Source of the DNA: Chamaecrista fasciculata
Lineage: Eukaryota; Streptophyta; Magnoliopsida; Fabales; Fabaceae
DNA length: 64,000 nt
Reading direction: 5' to 3'
NCBI GenBank assembly: GCA_003254925.1
Contig: QANZ01027968.1
Span: forward strand, 1 to 64,000
This document shows, piece after piece, positions 1-12,165 of the stretch (positions are counted from its first letter, which is position 1; each line of letters starts with the position of its first letter). The notes under the pieces were generated by a model. The model searched no databases. It saw only the letters and a list, made by a program, of their open reading frames with translations, and was not told the origin of the DNA. The position numbers were made by a program, and so were the translations under genes.

Positions 1-29
1 ATACTGAAATTATTCACTTATGATGTGTG

Positions 30-2165
30 TGACAAATATTGTCTGGAAATAATGTGTTATTGATCTCATGTAAGTGAGGGTATTTATACAAGTGAGTAAT
101 GAATCTATTCTAGGAAGGAAAACACAAAAGAGTAATTACAGGAGAGATTATAGCTAATTACTAATCACAATCCCTAATGTTAATCCTAGAATAATTACAG
201 ATATTAATCCGATATTGTATCAATCTAACACTCCCCCTCAAGCTGATGAATGGATATCTTCCATGCCAAGTTTGCTGACTAGACTCTGAAAGTTGATAGT
301 ACACAAGCCTTTGGTAAGCACATCTGCAAGTTGGTCACTAGAAGGAACGTAAGGAGTGCATATGAGACCGCTATCCAACTTTTCTTTAATGAAATGTCGA
401 TCAATTTCCACATGTTTAGTGCGATCATGTTGAACCGGGTTATGAGCAATACTGATTGCTGACTTGTTATCACAATAAAGCTTCATTAGGCCTTCCCAAT
501 AAAGCTTCAAACAATGCTCAAACACATGCTGAACCATGTTGTAAAATTTAGGAAAAATAGAACTAACTTCAGACTTTTGTTTGAGCAAATAAACCCAAGT
601 CACACGAGTATAGTCATCAATAAAAGAGACAAACCAACGAGCTCCAGAAATATTAGAAACAGTAGATGGCCCCCATATATCACTATGAATCAAGGTGAAA
701 GGAACAGAAGTTCTACTATTACTAATAGGGAAAGAAACACGTTTATGTTTAGCAAGTTCACAGACTTCACAATGAAAATCTTCAATAGTTAACCCTCCAA
801 ACAAATCGGGAAACATAACTTTTAAAGTGTGAAAAGATGGATGTCCAAGGCGGAGATGATAAAGCCAAATTTTTTCTTTATGGGTTTTAAGGGAAAGGCT
901 ATGGAACGAATGGGATGACAAACTTTGAACACTATGTCCATTGGTACCAGTTTTGAGATAATATAGACCATTCTGCTCCTGAGCATGTCCAATCATCCTC
1001 TTCGTTCCCTGTTCCTGAAAAACACAATGGGTAGGGTGAAAAATTGCACTACACTTAGAGTCAGCTGTAAGCTTATGAACAGAAATAAGATTAGAGCAAA
1101 GTTTAGGAACATGAAGAACACCTTTAAGAGTGATATGATCATTTAAGAAAACATTTCCTAGTCCAGCTACAGTAGTATCTGACCCATCAGCTAAGGTAAT
1201 TTTTCGAGTGCTAGCTAGGACATGGGATATAAGAAATGAATTTATGAGGGGAGTTGGTCATATGATCAGAAGCCCCTGAATCAATGATCCAGGAATCACA
1301 GGGAACTTTATCCGAAACATTAAAAGCAAAAGGAAAATAAGGGGAAGGTTGAGAAGGTTGGGAGGATATACCTGAGAACACCATAGGGCAATTACCTATA
1401 TTAGGAGATGGTGCTAGAGTGTCCAACAAACTCCTCAATTTCTCTAATTCCTCACTGGTCAAGTTGACTCCAGCAGTGTCGCGGGTAGCAAATGAAGACG
1501 ACATAGTCTAAGCTCCCAAATTGATGCACTACCAAAGAAACAATATCAAATGCTCAACCTAGAGAAGAGCCAAACAAAGGAGCACCCTCAAGTAACCGAA
1601 ACCACCACAAGCTGCTGAAATCTTTGGGTGATGGTCAGAAATGGCCGGAAATACGCCGGAAAGTAGACCGGAAGTGACGGCGGCGAAAAACGGCTGCGAC
1701 GCTCTTTCACGCGCCGGCGCGTGGGCGACGAGCTGATCTGCTATGGTAGCGCGTGGCGGCGAATCTGGGTTGCCGGTCACCGGTGTATGCCGATCGGACT
1801 ATTTCGAGCAAAGCCCAAGGGTGTTTTGGGCGAAAGCAGGTCAGAAAAATGGGCGGGCTTAGTGACTAGAGTGAAGTCACCGCCACTGGAAAAAAAAAAT
1901 ATATATGACCTAGAAGGTAAAAAGAACACAGCAGCGGAAATAGAGCTCTATGGCCCTGATACCATGACAAATATTGTCTGGAAATAATGTGTTATTGATC
2001 TCATGTAAGTGAGGGTATTTATACAAGTGAGTAATGAATCTATTCTAGGAAGGAAAATACAAAAGAGTAATTACAGGAGAGATTATAGCTAATTACTAAT
2101 TACAATCCCTAATGTTAATCCTAGAATAATTACAGATATTAATCAGATATTGTATCAATCTAACA
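30..2165 (-). mobile_element. Short Ty1/copia LTR retrotransposon, broken
   Basis: Two 201-bp LTRs (30-230 and 1965-2165) begin TGACAAAT and end CTAACA, and differ at three sites. They are flanked by the same 5-bp target duplication, GTGTG (25-29 and 2166-2170). Read on the minus strand, the 5' LTR is followed by a primer-binding site matching initiator-Met tRNA (about 1951-1964), a GC-rich leader (about 1560-1950), and pieces resembling aspartic protease (DSGASDHMT, about 1211-1504), GAG-pre-integrase plus start of integrase (about 550-1010) and the RNase H tail (about 240-500), then a polypurine tract (231-243). At about 2.1 kb it is much shorter than an autonomous copia element. It is broken in several places and I see no gag. 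It sits inside a myosin pseudogene. Confidence 0.95.
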
Positions 2166-2211
2166 GTGTGATTCAGTATTATGCTTTTCCATTGTCCCTA
2201 TATCCCGTCAG

Positions 2212-4237
2212 GATGCAATATTTTCAGTGGTGGCCGCAATTCTGCATCTTGGAAACATTGATTTGCCAAAGGGAAGGAAATAGACTCATCTGTGCCCAAG
2301 GACCGAAAATCTCAGTTCCATCTACAAACTGCTGCTGAGCTTTTCATGTAAGCTATCTTGCATAGTTGCACATTGTTTAAGAGACTTGTTCTTTGCATTG
2401 CATTTCATTTCCACCTCCTGTTGAATCCCTGGTTAACGGTTATTCTTCAGGTGTTATGCAAAGGCACGTGAAGAATCTCTTTGCAAACGTGTAATTGATT
2501 AAACAATCATAAAAAGTTTGGATCCAGAAGCTGCTGCACTTAGTCGAGGTGCTTTGGCTAAAATTGTGTACTCAAGGCTGTTGTTTGACTGATAGGCCTA
2601 TGTCTGCGGTCATATTAGTTTGAACCTATGTTAAAGTTTATGGTTAATTTGATCAGTTGAATAAAGAATATATCTTTGTTTCTGAAATTTTTTATGCTTT
2701 TGCAGGCTGGTAGAAAAAATTAATAGTTCAATTGGTAAAGATCCTGAGTCAAAGACCTTAATTGGCTTAATTGGCGTGCTGGATTTTATGGTTTAGAGAG
2801 TTTAAAGACTATCAGGTGCTTAATTGGTATACTTTTTTATGTGTAAATTACACTTAAAGAATGATACAGATTTGTCTGGAATCATTCATGTCCTCCTCAA
2901 AGTAATCATATATGTAGAGATTCTACAAGGAATTGATGATTGCATTTAGCCCATTTTTAGTTAAAAATTCCATTGCACTGTCTTTTGACTAATTCTTATT
3001 TGGTGATGTCTTTATGTTGATTTGGTTGCCTATTAAGCTAAATTCTAATCACATGTAATGCCTGTTCATCAGCCAGTTACATATTCTACCAAATTAGCTG
3101 TCAGCTTCTACATTTTGAAATCCTCCTGCATCCATAAGTCAATTTATCATGACTTGGTGGACTAGTTTATAGATGCAAATGTTACTTTTGTATATAAAGT
3201 TACCTCTTTATTATTATATTCTTTTAATATAGTAGTGGTTTTAGTTTTATATGTGGATGTCATTTTGGTGTGACCATAGTCTGAGTTAAAATACCCTGGG
3301 AGTTTATTAAAATCAAATCAAGTTTTGTGTGTATGATCTGAAAATGCATCAAATGACTTAATTTTTGCATCATTCTTCATGTGGTAGTCGATTGATTATA
3401 AGTAGGAAGTAAAGAGATGTCTTCAGGAGATAGTTTACTTGGGGACAATGATGTTCCTGGGAGTTTAGTAATATCAAATCATATGACATAATGTTGTGAT
3501 CTTCTTCAGATTTCACACATATGATAGTTAGATCATTCTGTGCTCTTATGCTACTTTTTTTTTTTATTTTTATTAATGTTTGACAATTTAGTGCGGTTTT
3601 CAATTTTATCAACACCAGAAGATCCTATGGGGGGAAGAGTTCCGGAGAGCAGGCCATTAATTTTGAAGTCTCTTTGTTTTTGTTGGTGGTTTTTGGACAA
3701 CTGTAATATATTTAAACCATAGTCTGGAAATGTGAGTCTACTATATTGATAGTTCCAAAAGGCTAGATGTAATTTTTAAAAGATTTTTGGAGAAGCATAC
3801 ACTTATTAGATGACAATATCAGGTCACTTACCAAACTGAATTGTTCCCGGACAAGAAGAAAGATTATGTTGTTGCAGAACACCAGGCACTTCTTAGTGCT
3901 TCAATATGTCCCTTTGTATCTGGTTTGTTTCCTCCTTCACCTGGGGAATCATCCAAACAATCAAAGTTCTCATCAATTGGTTCTCTATTTAAGGTTAGTG
4001 TTTTTCTTTTCATTTAAATCTGAAGACAAATAATCTGATTGTATTGCTTACTCTTTTTGGTTTTTTTAAATCTGAAGACAAATAATCTCTATTATTTGCT
4101 GCAGCAACAATTACAACAACTTCTTGAAACTCTCAGCGACATTGGGTTGCACTACATTCGTTGTGTAAAACCCAATAATTTTGCTCAGGCCAGCAATCTT
4201 TGAGAATAAAAATGTATTGCAGCAGTTGCGTTGTGGG
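2212..4237 (+). pseudogene. Class XI myosin motor-domain pseudogene
   Basis: Five exon-like blocks encode motor-domain stretches typical of plant myosin XI: 2212-2347 (FSVVAAILHLGNID, then a frame loss from a missing base), 2451-2591 (SLDPEAAALSRGALAKIVYS, with an in-frame stop before it), 2706-2815 (LVEKINSSIGKDPESKTLIG, then stops), 3823-3993 ([20 protein letters not shown] onward, open throughout) and 4105-4237 (LHYIRCVKPNN, then out of frame). AG/GT borders remain at most blocks, so this is a decayed duplicate gene, not a processed copy. The exons that should lie between 2815 and 3823 (FEQFCINLTNEK region of the family) are missing. The copia element at 30-2165 sits just upstream, so earlier exons may lie left of the window. 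It cannot make a working motor. Confidence 0.9.
2816..3822. other. Interior of myosin pseudogene, no exon seen
   Basis: AT-rich, intron-like DNA occupies the place where several myosin exons would be expected. I see no recognisable coding block or repeat in it. Confidence 0.5.
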
Positions 4238-4639
4238 GTAAGGCAGTTATCATTTGTGTGCACTGTGCTTGTTGAAATAATTATAATGGGTCTTGTTATT
4301 GGTGTTGACACAGGAGTTACATGAGCCATATTCCATTTAATGTGTGATTGGATAAGCTACAATTAGGTCTTAGTTTTGCACTTTGGCTCCTTACCCATTT
4401 TTAGGTATAAGCAACTCACTAGATACAGAGATTGTCATAAGAATTTGGATTGGATAAGCTTAATGACCAAGGAGTTTGGGGGGGCGGGGGATATACTGGA
4501 GTATTTGTTGTTAGCAATTTATAAGTTTGCAATATATTTTAATTGGTTAATTCGGGCTCTTTTGTGCTTGATAGTGCTGCCTTAGGCTCTTCTAATGGTC
4601 ATTGATGAAGAGTAACCTGAGGCTCTTGGGTATTACTTG

Positions 4640-5392
4640 GTTAATTCAGTAATAAAGTTCATTCAGCAGAATAGTTATAGTTGCTCCTTTCAGTCCAAAG
4701 GCACAAGTTCAATAGCTTGGGAAGTCCCTGGCAAATCTTCTTGTCCTCAAATTGGCTAAGAAAATTATTCCTAATTACCTCTCACTTGGAAATGTCAGCA
4801 GAGATGGCTTTTTTCCTCTCAGCATTTTAAGCACATACACACGTTTGGTGAGAGATCCTTTTTGGTCAGGAGTTTGAAGGAGGTTGTTTGTGTTGTTTCT
4901 TTTAAGTTGAGCTTCCAAAACAATGCCTTTTACTTACGAAGGCGATTCTCTCTTGTTTTAGGGGTTTTGTTTGGATTGCGACATTTAATTGGATCATCAC
5001 ATAACATATCCTTTAAACCACAATGTCCATTGGCACGGTTATGTTACAAGATGCTCCATTCATTTCAACAACACAAATTTAATAACTTCGGAAGTCCCTA
5101 GATCAGATGGCAGATTTGATTCTCCTCGAACTGGCTAAGCAAATTATTCCTTATTATATATCCACTTGAAAATGCAAGAAGATATGGCATTTTGCCTGGG
5201 ATCTTTTTAAGCCCATATTCACCCGTTAGGTGATAAAGCCTCCTTGGTTTGAGATTTTGAAGCATGTTATTTGTGTTGATTCTTTTAAGTAGAGCTTCCA
5301 GAACAAAGCCCTTTACTTTAGAAGGTGATTCTCTCTAGTTAAAGTGATTTTGTTTGGATTGTGACATTTAATTGAATTAACACAAAAAATAT
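4640..5392. repeat. Degenerate repeat array, left part
   Basis: Two copies of a repeat carry recurring landmarks: AATAGCTTGGGAAGTCCCT, GATGGC-TTTT, GCTTCCAAAACAA and TTTGTTTGGATTGTGACATT (single copies vary). The shared landmark GCTTCCAAAACAA is at about 4912 and, as GCTTCCAGAACAA, at about 5297. The second copy is cut by the copia element that starts at 5393 and resumes at 9696. The source is unknown. On the minus strand some copies keep short open stretches (for example KVKGFVLEAL, QFEE-QICH), so a decayed coding origin is possible but unproven. Confidence 0.7.
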
Positions 5393-8300
5393 TGTGAATT
5401 TTTAGAATACTCAGATATATTCTCATTAGGCAAATTAGACTAATATATACAAGGCTCCTATTCTAATTTAGGGAATAAAATAAAATACATAATAAATATG
5501 ATAAAGCCTATTTACAATTACTAAAAATAAATAATAAAAGGTAGAACACACAATAGGGTCACCAACACTCCCCCTCAAGTTGGTGCAAAGATGTCACACA
5601 TGCCCAACTTGAAAACTAGTGTATGAAACATTTGTTTACTAAGGCCTTTAGTAAACACATCAGCAAGTTGCTTCTCTGACGCCACATAGCACAAATTGAG
5701 GATGCCACTAGTAACCTTCTCTTTGATAAAGTGTCTGTCAATCTCAATGTGCTTCGTTCGGTCAAGCTGAACAGGATTCTGAGCTATACTAATAGCAGCC
5801 TTGTTATCACAAAACAAGAACAATTTTTCTCTTTCTAGTAAGCCCAGCTCTGCTAACAGTTTCTGGACCCACAAAATTTCACAAACTCCCTGTGCCATAG
5901 CCCTATATTCTGCTTCTGCACTGGATCTAGCAAACACATTTTGCTTCTTACTCCGCCAAGTTACTAAGTTTCCTCCCACAAGAGTACAATATCCGGACGT
6001 GGATCTTCTGTCATCTAGTGATCCAGCCCAATCAGCATCTGTAAAGGCTTCTATCCGGAAGTGACCGTGCTTGGAGAAAAGTAATCCCTTCCCTGGGCTG
6101 GATTTTAAATATCGCAAGATGCGAAAAACAGCCTGGCTATGGGATTCTCGCGGGTCATGCATAAATTGGCTGACCAAACTGACAGCATAAGCAATATCTG
6201 GTCTGGTGAGAGAAAGATAAATAAGCTTCCCAACAAGCCTCTGATATCTCTCCTTATCAACAGATTCTCCAACCCCCAATTGTAGTTTGTGATTACTTTC
6301 AATGGGAGATTCAGCTGGTTTACACCCAGTCATACCAGTCTCCTTCAAGAGATCTAAAATATACTTCCTCTGAGAAATAAAGATTCCTCTTTTTGATTGA
6401 GCAACCTCAATTCCCAAGAAATATTGCAACTTTCCAAGATCTTTGATTTCAAACTCCTGAGCTAATAACTTCTTCAACCGAGTCATCTCCTCTCTATCAT
6501 CTCCAGTCATAACTATATCATCCACATAGACTATAAGAAGAGTGAGTTTCCCCTCTTTACGCTTTATAAAAAGGGTATGGTCAGAATTACTTTGTTGATA
6601 ACCAAAAGAAATCATGGCATTGCTGAATTTGTCAAACCATGCTCTCGGAGATTGTTTCAATCCATATAGAGCCTTCTTCAGCCTACACACTTTCCCTTGA
6701 CTCTGTTCATTATTAAACCCAGGCGGAATTTCCATGTACACTTCCTCTTCCAAGTCTCCATGGAGAAAAGCATTCTTCACATCAAATTGGTGTAAATCCC
6801 AATCTAAATTGGCTGCACAAGATAACAAAACTCTAATGGAGTTCATCTTTGCAACTGGAGCAAACGTCTCATGATAATCCACCCCATGAGTTTGTGTGAA
6901 TCCTTTGGCCACCAATCTGGCCTTGAAGCGTTCTATTGAACCATCAGCTCTATGTTTCACAGTGAACACCCATTTACAACCCACCAATTTTTTGTCAAGT
7001 GGAGGAGAGACCAACTCCCAAGTTTCATTCTTGGACAAGGCTTTCATTTCTTCAACCATCGCTTCCTTCCACTTGGGATCTGTGACAGCTTCCTGCCAAT
7101 TCTGTGGAATAGACACAGAGGAAATAGACAAGGCAAAAGCTCTATATGATGGGGAAAGGGAATCATAAGAAACAAAGTTAGACATTGGATACAAAGGACG
7201 TTTGGTACAAGACCTAACATCTTTTCTGTGAGCAATAGGCAAATGAGAATTATCAAGGGAAGAGGAGGATACCTCACCAGTGGAAGAAGATTCAGCAGGT
7301 TCAATAGATTGCATGATGGCTTCTTCAGGTTTGTCATCACTCTTTCTCCTAGAGTAAGTCTTCAGATCTGGTCTGTTCAACCTTTCCAGCCTCTGAACAT
7401 CAATCTCCCCCTGGACAATAGGCCCATCAATCTCCCCCAGGACAATAGGCTCATCAATCTCCCCCTGGACAATAGGCTCATCAATTTCCCCCTGAACAAC
7501 AGTCTGCCTTATGTCACCCAAGTCAAGGACCACCTCTTCTACATTACTCTCCCCCTGAAGAGGTGATGAGGCTGAGTCAAAGTAGGGTTCAGTTTCACGA
7601 AAAGTGACATCCATACTGACAAAAGTCTTTCTAGAGGGAGGATGATAACATTTGTACCCTTTTTGAGTAGGAGAATACCCTATAAAGACACATTTAAGGG
7701 CTCTAGGGTCGAGTTTACCAACATTCCTACTGGGGACAAAACAAACACAACCAAACACCTTAGGAGGAACAATAAAGTTACGAGTACCAATTAAAACGTC
7801 AAGAGGACATTTAAAGTCGAGTGGTTTTAAAGGCATCCGGTTAATAAGATAAGCTGCAGCTAACACGGCATCCCCCCAATAATGTTTAGGTAAGTTCATG
7901 GAAAACATAAGAGACCTGGCTACCTCAAGAAGGTGTCGTTTTTTTTTTCAGCCACTCCATTTTGAGCACTAGTGTATGGACAAGTAGTTTGATGAATAAC
8001 CCCATGACTTTCCAAATAAGAATCTAGGTCAGAATTCACGTACTCAGTCCCATTATCGGTTCGCAGAATTTTTATCTGGGTATTAAATTGAGTGCAAACC
8101 ATTTTATGAAAAGATTTAAAGGAAGAAGCAACCTCAGATTTACTTTTTAACAAATAAACCCAAGTAGTGCGAGTACAACAATCAATGAATGTGACAAACC
8201 ACCGACAACCAGACAAGGAAACTGTTTTTGTAGGACCCCACACATCAGAATGAATAGTCATAAAAGGAATTGAACTCTTACAGTTACTCAAAGGATAAGA

Positions 8301-9695
8301 AACTCTGGTATGCTTGGCAAACTCACAGGCATCACAAAATAGGGTTTCAACAGAGAGATTTGTGAACAGTTTAGGAAAGAGTTTCTTTAACACAAAAAAT
8401 GAGGGATGCCCTAACCGTCTATGCCACTGGATAATCTCCTGACGAACATCCTTATTAACTCCAAGAAGGGCTTGACCTGAGTTACAAACCGTGTCAATCA
8501 CGTACAAGCCATTATGCAATCTACCACTGCCAATCTTCCTCCCTGTATGAAGATCCTGGAAGACACAATGATTAGGATAAAAAACAACTTTACAATTTAG
8601 GTCTTTTGTAATGGAACTAACAGACAAAAGACTAACAGGAAATTCAGGTGCATGAAGGACAGAAGAAAGATTAATGTCAGGAGTACAATGAACTGAACCA
8701 GTCCCGCAAACAGGAGATTGAGACCCATTGGCAATTCGAACAAACTCCCCTTTGGGGCATGGAGAATAATTAGATAGATTTTTAGAGGACCCAGTCATGT
8801 GTCTATTCGCACCAGAATCAACAATCCAAGTGGGGACATGGGCATTAAAAGCCATACCTGAGTGCATATAGTTAGAAGAGCTAACCATAGGAGATTCAAG
8901 TTTGGTTAATAGCCGCCGAAAAAGTCGAATTTCATCCGAAGAGAGAGGGGCTCCAGGTGTAACATCCCGAGAAGTATTTCTCAACACTTTAGAGTCACTC
9001 ATAGTGAAAAAGTGAGGAAAACAAGGGAATGCAGCCCAAAAACTCCAGGAAAAAGGCCAAAAAACCGCTGAAAACGAACTCCCAAAAAATGGTGACCGGC
9101 GCGTGGGCGCGTGGCGGCGCGTGCGGCGTCAGACGGCGGCCGGATTTTGGGTTATGGCCGGCGATATGGTCAGGAGTCGGAATCCGGTGGCGGTGATGCA
9201 AGACGATGATCAGAAACCCGCGTACTAGCAGATCGGCGTTGACAGTGAAAGATGCTTCAGGCGGCGCGTGGCGGCGCGTGTGGAGGTTTCCGGCGACCGG
9301 AAAACAGGCAGACGCCGGTCGGTCAGTTCTCTGTCGATCTAGGGTGGTGGTGGCAGCAAAGGAGGGAGAATACTCAACCTCAAGGTAACTTAGGGTTTCT
9401 AAATCTAGGGTTTTTGACAGCAAGTTATGAGGGAGAAAACTCAACCTCAAGGTCAGGAACTCTAGGGTTGCAGAAGGAGAAAAAAAAAACTCACTTCAAG
9501 GCAACCAGGCTCTGATACCATGTGAATTTTTAGAATACTCAGATATATTTTCATTAGGCAAATTAGACTAATATATACAAGGCTCCTATTCTAATTTAGG
9601 GAATAAAATAAAATACATAATAAATATGATAAAGCCTATTTACAATTACTAAAAATAAATAATAAAAGGTAGAACACACAATAGGGTCACCAACA
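5393..9695 (-). mobile_element. Young Ty1/copia LTR retrotransposon without gag
   Basis: LTRs of 175 bp (5393-5567 and 9521-9695) differ at one site and are flanked by the target duplication AATAT (5388-5392 and 9696-9700). On the minus strand the 5' LTR is followed directly by a primer-binding site matching initiator-Met tRNA (TGGTATCAGAGCC), a GC-rich leader, a pol region (about 5575-9002) and a polypurine tract (5568-5580). Parts in order: protease (IVDSGANRHMTG), GAG-pre-integrase with HHCC (WHRRLGHPSF and CDACEFAKH), integrase core (SDVWGP, RTDNGTEY), reverse transcriptase (LIVYVDDIVMTG) and RNase H (TDADWAGS, SSAEAEYRA, CDNKAAI). Pol is nearly whole with about one break. I see no gag. 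It inserted into the repeat array on either side of it. Confidence 0.97.
7395..7560 (-). repeat. Minisatellite in copia pol, QGEID repeat
   Basis: An in-frame repeat of about 30-33 bp lies in the linker between integrase and reverse transcriptase and encodes four copies of a peptide like VQGEIDEPI. Each DNA unit carries a purine tract (AGGGGGAG or close), and a fifth such tract lies near 7548. The tracts resemble the element's own terminal polypurine tract at 5568-5580. Confidence 0.8.
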
Positions 9696-10380
9696 AATAT
9701 CCTTTAGACCCCCTAGGTTCAATGATATGGCTATGTCTCCTTCCACTACAAAGGCACAAATTTAATAGTTTGGGTAGTCCTTAGATGAGTTGGCAAACCT
9801 TATTCACCTCAAACATCCATTATGTTATAAAACCTATTAGGTCTGAGGGTTTGAAGCAAGTTATCTGTGTTGATTCTTTGTAGTGGAGCTTCCAAAACAA
9901 AGCCCTTTACTTTAGAAGGTGATTCTCTCTAGTTTAAGGGATTTTGTTTGGATTGTGACATTTAATTGAATTAACATAAAAAATATCCTTTAGCCCCTAG
10001 GTTCAATGATATGGCTATGTTTCAAGATGCTCCTTCCATGGCAAAGGCACAAATTTAATAGTTTGGGTAGTCCTTAGATGAGTTGGCAGACCTGATTCTC
10101 CTCAAACACCTGTTAAGTTATAAAACCTATTAGGTCTGAGAGTTTGAAGCAGGTTATCTGGGTTGATCCTGTTAAGTTATAAAACCTATTAGGTCTGATA
10201 GTTTGAAGCAAGTTATCTGGGTTGATTCTTTTAAGTAGAGCTTCCAAAACAAAGCCCTTTACTTTAGAAGGTGATTCTCTCTAGTTTTTGGGATTTTGTT
10301 TGGATTGTGTCATTTAATTTAATTAGCACAAAAAAATTATCCTTTAGGCCCTAGGTTCAATAAGATGGCTATGATAAAAT
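9696..10380. repeat. Degenerate repeat array, right part
   Basis: The array cut by the copia element continues here: the end of the interrupted copy, then copies with the GCTTCCAAAACAA landmark near 9890 and 10243. The last copy holds an extra internal duplication of about 60 bp (TTATAAAACCTATTAGG at about 10115 and 10170). TCCTTTAG-CCCCTAGGTTCAATGATATGGCTATG-type text ends each unit. Confidence 0.7.
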
Positions 10381-11620
10381 ATCCTCGGAGAAAATTGCGG
10401 AAGCTCAAGATGGTAAATGACTCTTTTTAAATCCTGATCATTTTATTCTACTTTGTCATGAAATATATTTTTAAGTTAAAAATGTGAGTGAATAGATTTT
10501 ATTTATAAATATTATGGGTCAAGAATCGAGATAGTATTTTACCCAAAGTGTCAAGTTTGAAAAGTTGATGGTTTATTAATGTTAGGGGACAGAAGACCAT
10601 TGTAACTTTAGGTTATTTAAATAACATATATTCATATATATATATATGTAGACATTTTTAACCACAATTGAATTCTTTGTAGTTCTTTTATGGCTTCCTT
10701 ATGCTAGTCCCTTACTATATTCAATGCCTAAATATGGGGAGGCTTCCAGTCAAAGGCATGCACAATCTTTACTATTAATAGAAATGAGATCTTGGTTTTC
10801 TTACTAGTATAATATATTCACAAACATTTCTTCTATGTAAAGCTCATTAACTTAAAGTTCCATTATTTTTTGCACGTTCCATCTTTTTTTTTCTCGTCTT
10901 TCTTATCCCCAATAATTTGATAGTTTTGTTGCTTTAGGAAAGCCTTATTACTCACTTCATCCAAGGAAAAAAGGTTCAATGGATTTTGCACAAAATGCAC
11001 TTTTTATTGCTGAAGGATGGTAAGGACGCAAGGTCCTAAATCTATTTTGAACAAAAGATTTCTGTGGAGAAGTCTTTATCTGTTTCCAGATAGTCCTTTT
11101 CTGAATCAGGAGTGGCAAAATGGTTGGGCTGGTTAATTTTGAAAAGGATATTGAGTTTTGCATGCCTCTAGTTTCTCATTGCCTTTTCAATTGTTTGCCC
11201 TATATTTGTGTCTGTAAGTTTTATTGCCCATTCTGTTAAAAATATGCTTTTTTTAATTGTTTGATTATATAATTAGATCTGATAAACTTTGATAAATTAT
11301 ATAAATTTTGTAGAATGTTCGAATGGTATCCTCTGTTCACTTGACCAAACGGCTCTTCCAGTCTCTAAGGAGACAGCTTAATTGCAAATACAAATTCCTA
11401 ACGAGTAGCAACTATTAACCCCGATGCTTTCAAATTTAAGGAGATCTTTGGTATATTGGTTTAAAATTTAACTGTGCGAGTAAGAGTTTAGAATAGTGTA
11501 TACTTGAATTGGATGCACAGATAAAAAAATACAACTTCGAGAATGATACATTCACATGAATATACTATTATCATGCTTCCTCATAATTTTATTCCCACCT
11601 AAGTGAGTTGGAATCATGCA
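10381..11620. other. Intergenic AT-rich DNA
   Basis: I see no gene, RNA or clear repeat here. There is a short (AT)n run near 10636. Confidence 0.5.
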
Positions 11621-11624
11621 TCCT

Positions 11625-12165
11625 CATAGGATGAGATTGTTTGAGATACTTTCAAAAGTGATTCTCTATAGGTTTAGCAATTTTGTTTGGATTGTGAAAT
11701 TTAATATGTTTACACCTCAAGGTCCAATTATTTGGCTAAGATGTTCCGTTCATTTAAAAGGTTCAATTTTATAGCTTGGGAAGTCCCTTGATCACGTGGC
11801 ATATTTGAATCTCCTCAAACTGATTAGACAAATTATTTATAAGTACGTATCCACCTGACAATGCAAGTAGAGATGGCTTTTTGTCTCTGACCCGTTTAAG
11901 CAAATGCACACCTGTTAGATGATAAAGCCTCTTAAGTAAAGTCCAAAACGTTTCCAATTTTCCTAACATTGGCGGAAATGCAAGTTCTGAAGGCTTTTTA
12001 TCCCTAAGATTTTTAAGCACATATACAGTTTTTAGGTGATAAAACCTCTTAAGTCTAGGACTTTGAATTAGGTTATTTGTGTTGATTATTTCATCAAGAG
12101 CTTCCAAAACAAAGCCCTTTACTTTAGGTGACTCAAAGCAAAGCAAATTCCTTTGGGTTTATTGG
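11625..12165. repeat. Remote copy of the degenerate repeat family
   Basis: This segment repeats the landmarks of the array at 4.6-10.4 kb (TTCAATTTTATAGCTTGGGA, GCTTCCAAAACAAAGCCC, TTTGTTTGGATTGTGA) about 1.4 kb beyond its end. The minus strand is open for 125 codons (11769-12146). The stretch is itself internally duplicated (DKKPSELAF and DKKPSLLAL), with no recognisable domain, so I do not call it a gene. Confidence 0.6.

Noticed and set aside
11769-12146. 125-codon minus-strand frame as a gene
   Set aside because: It lies in a degenerate repeat with interrupted copies elsewhere and has no recognisable domain.
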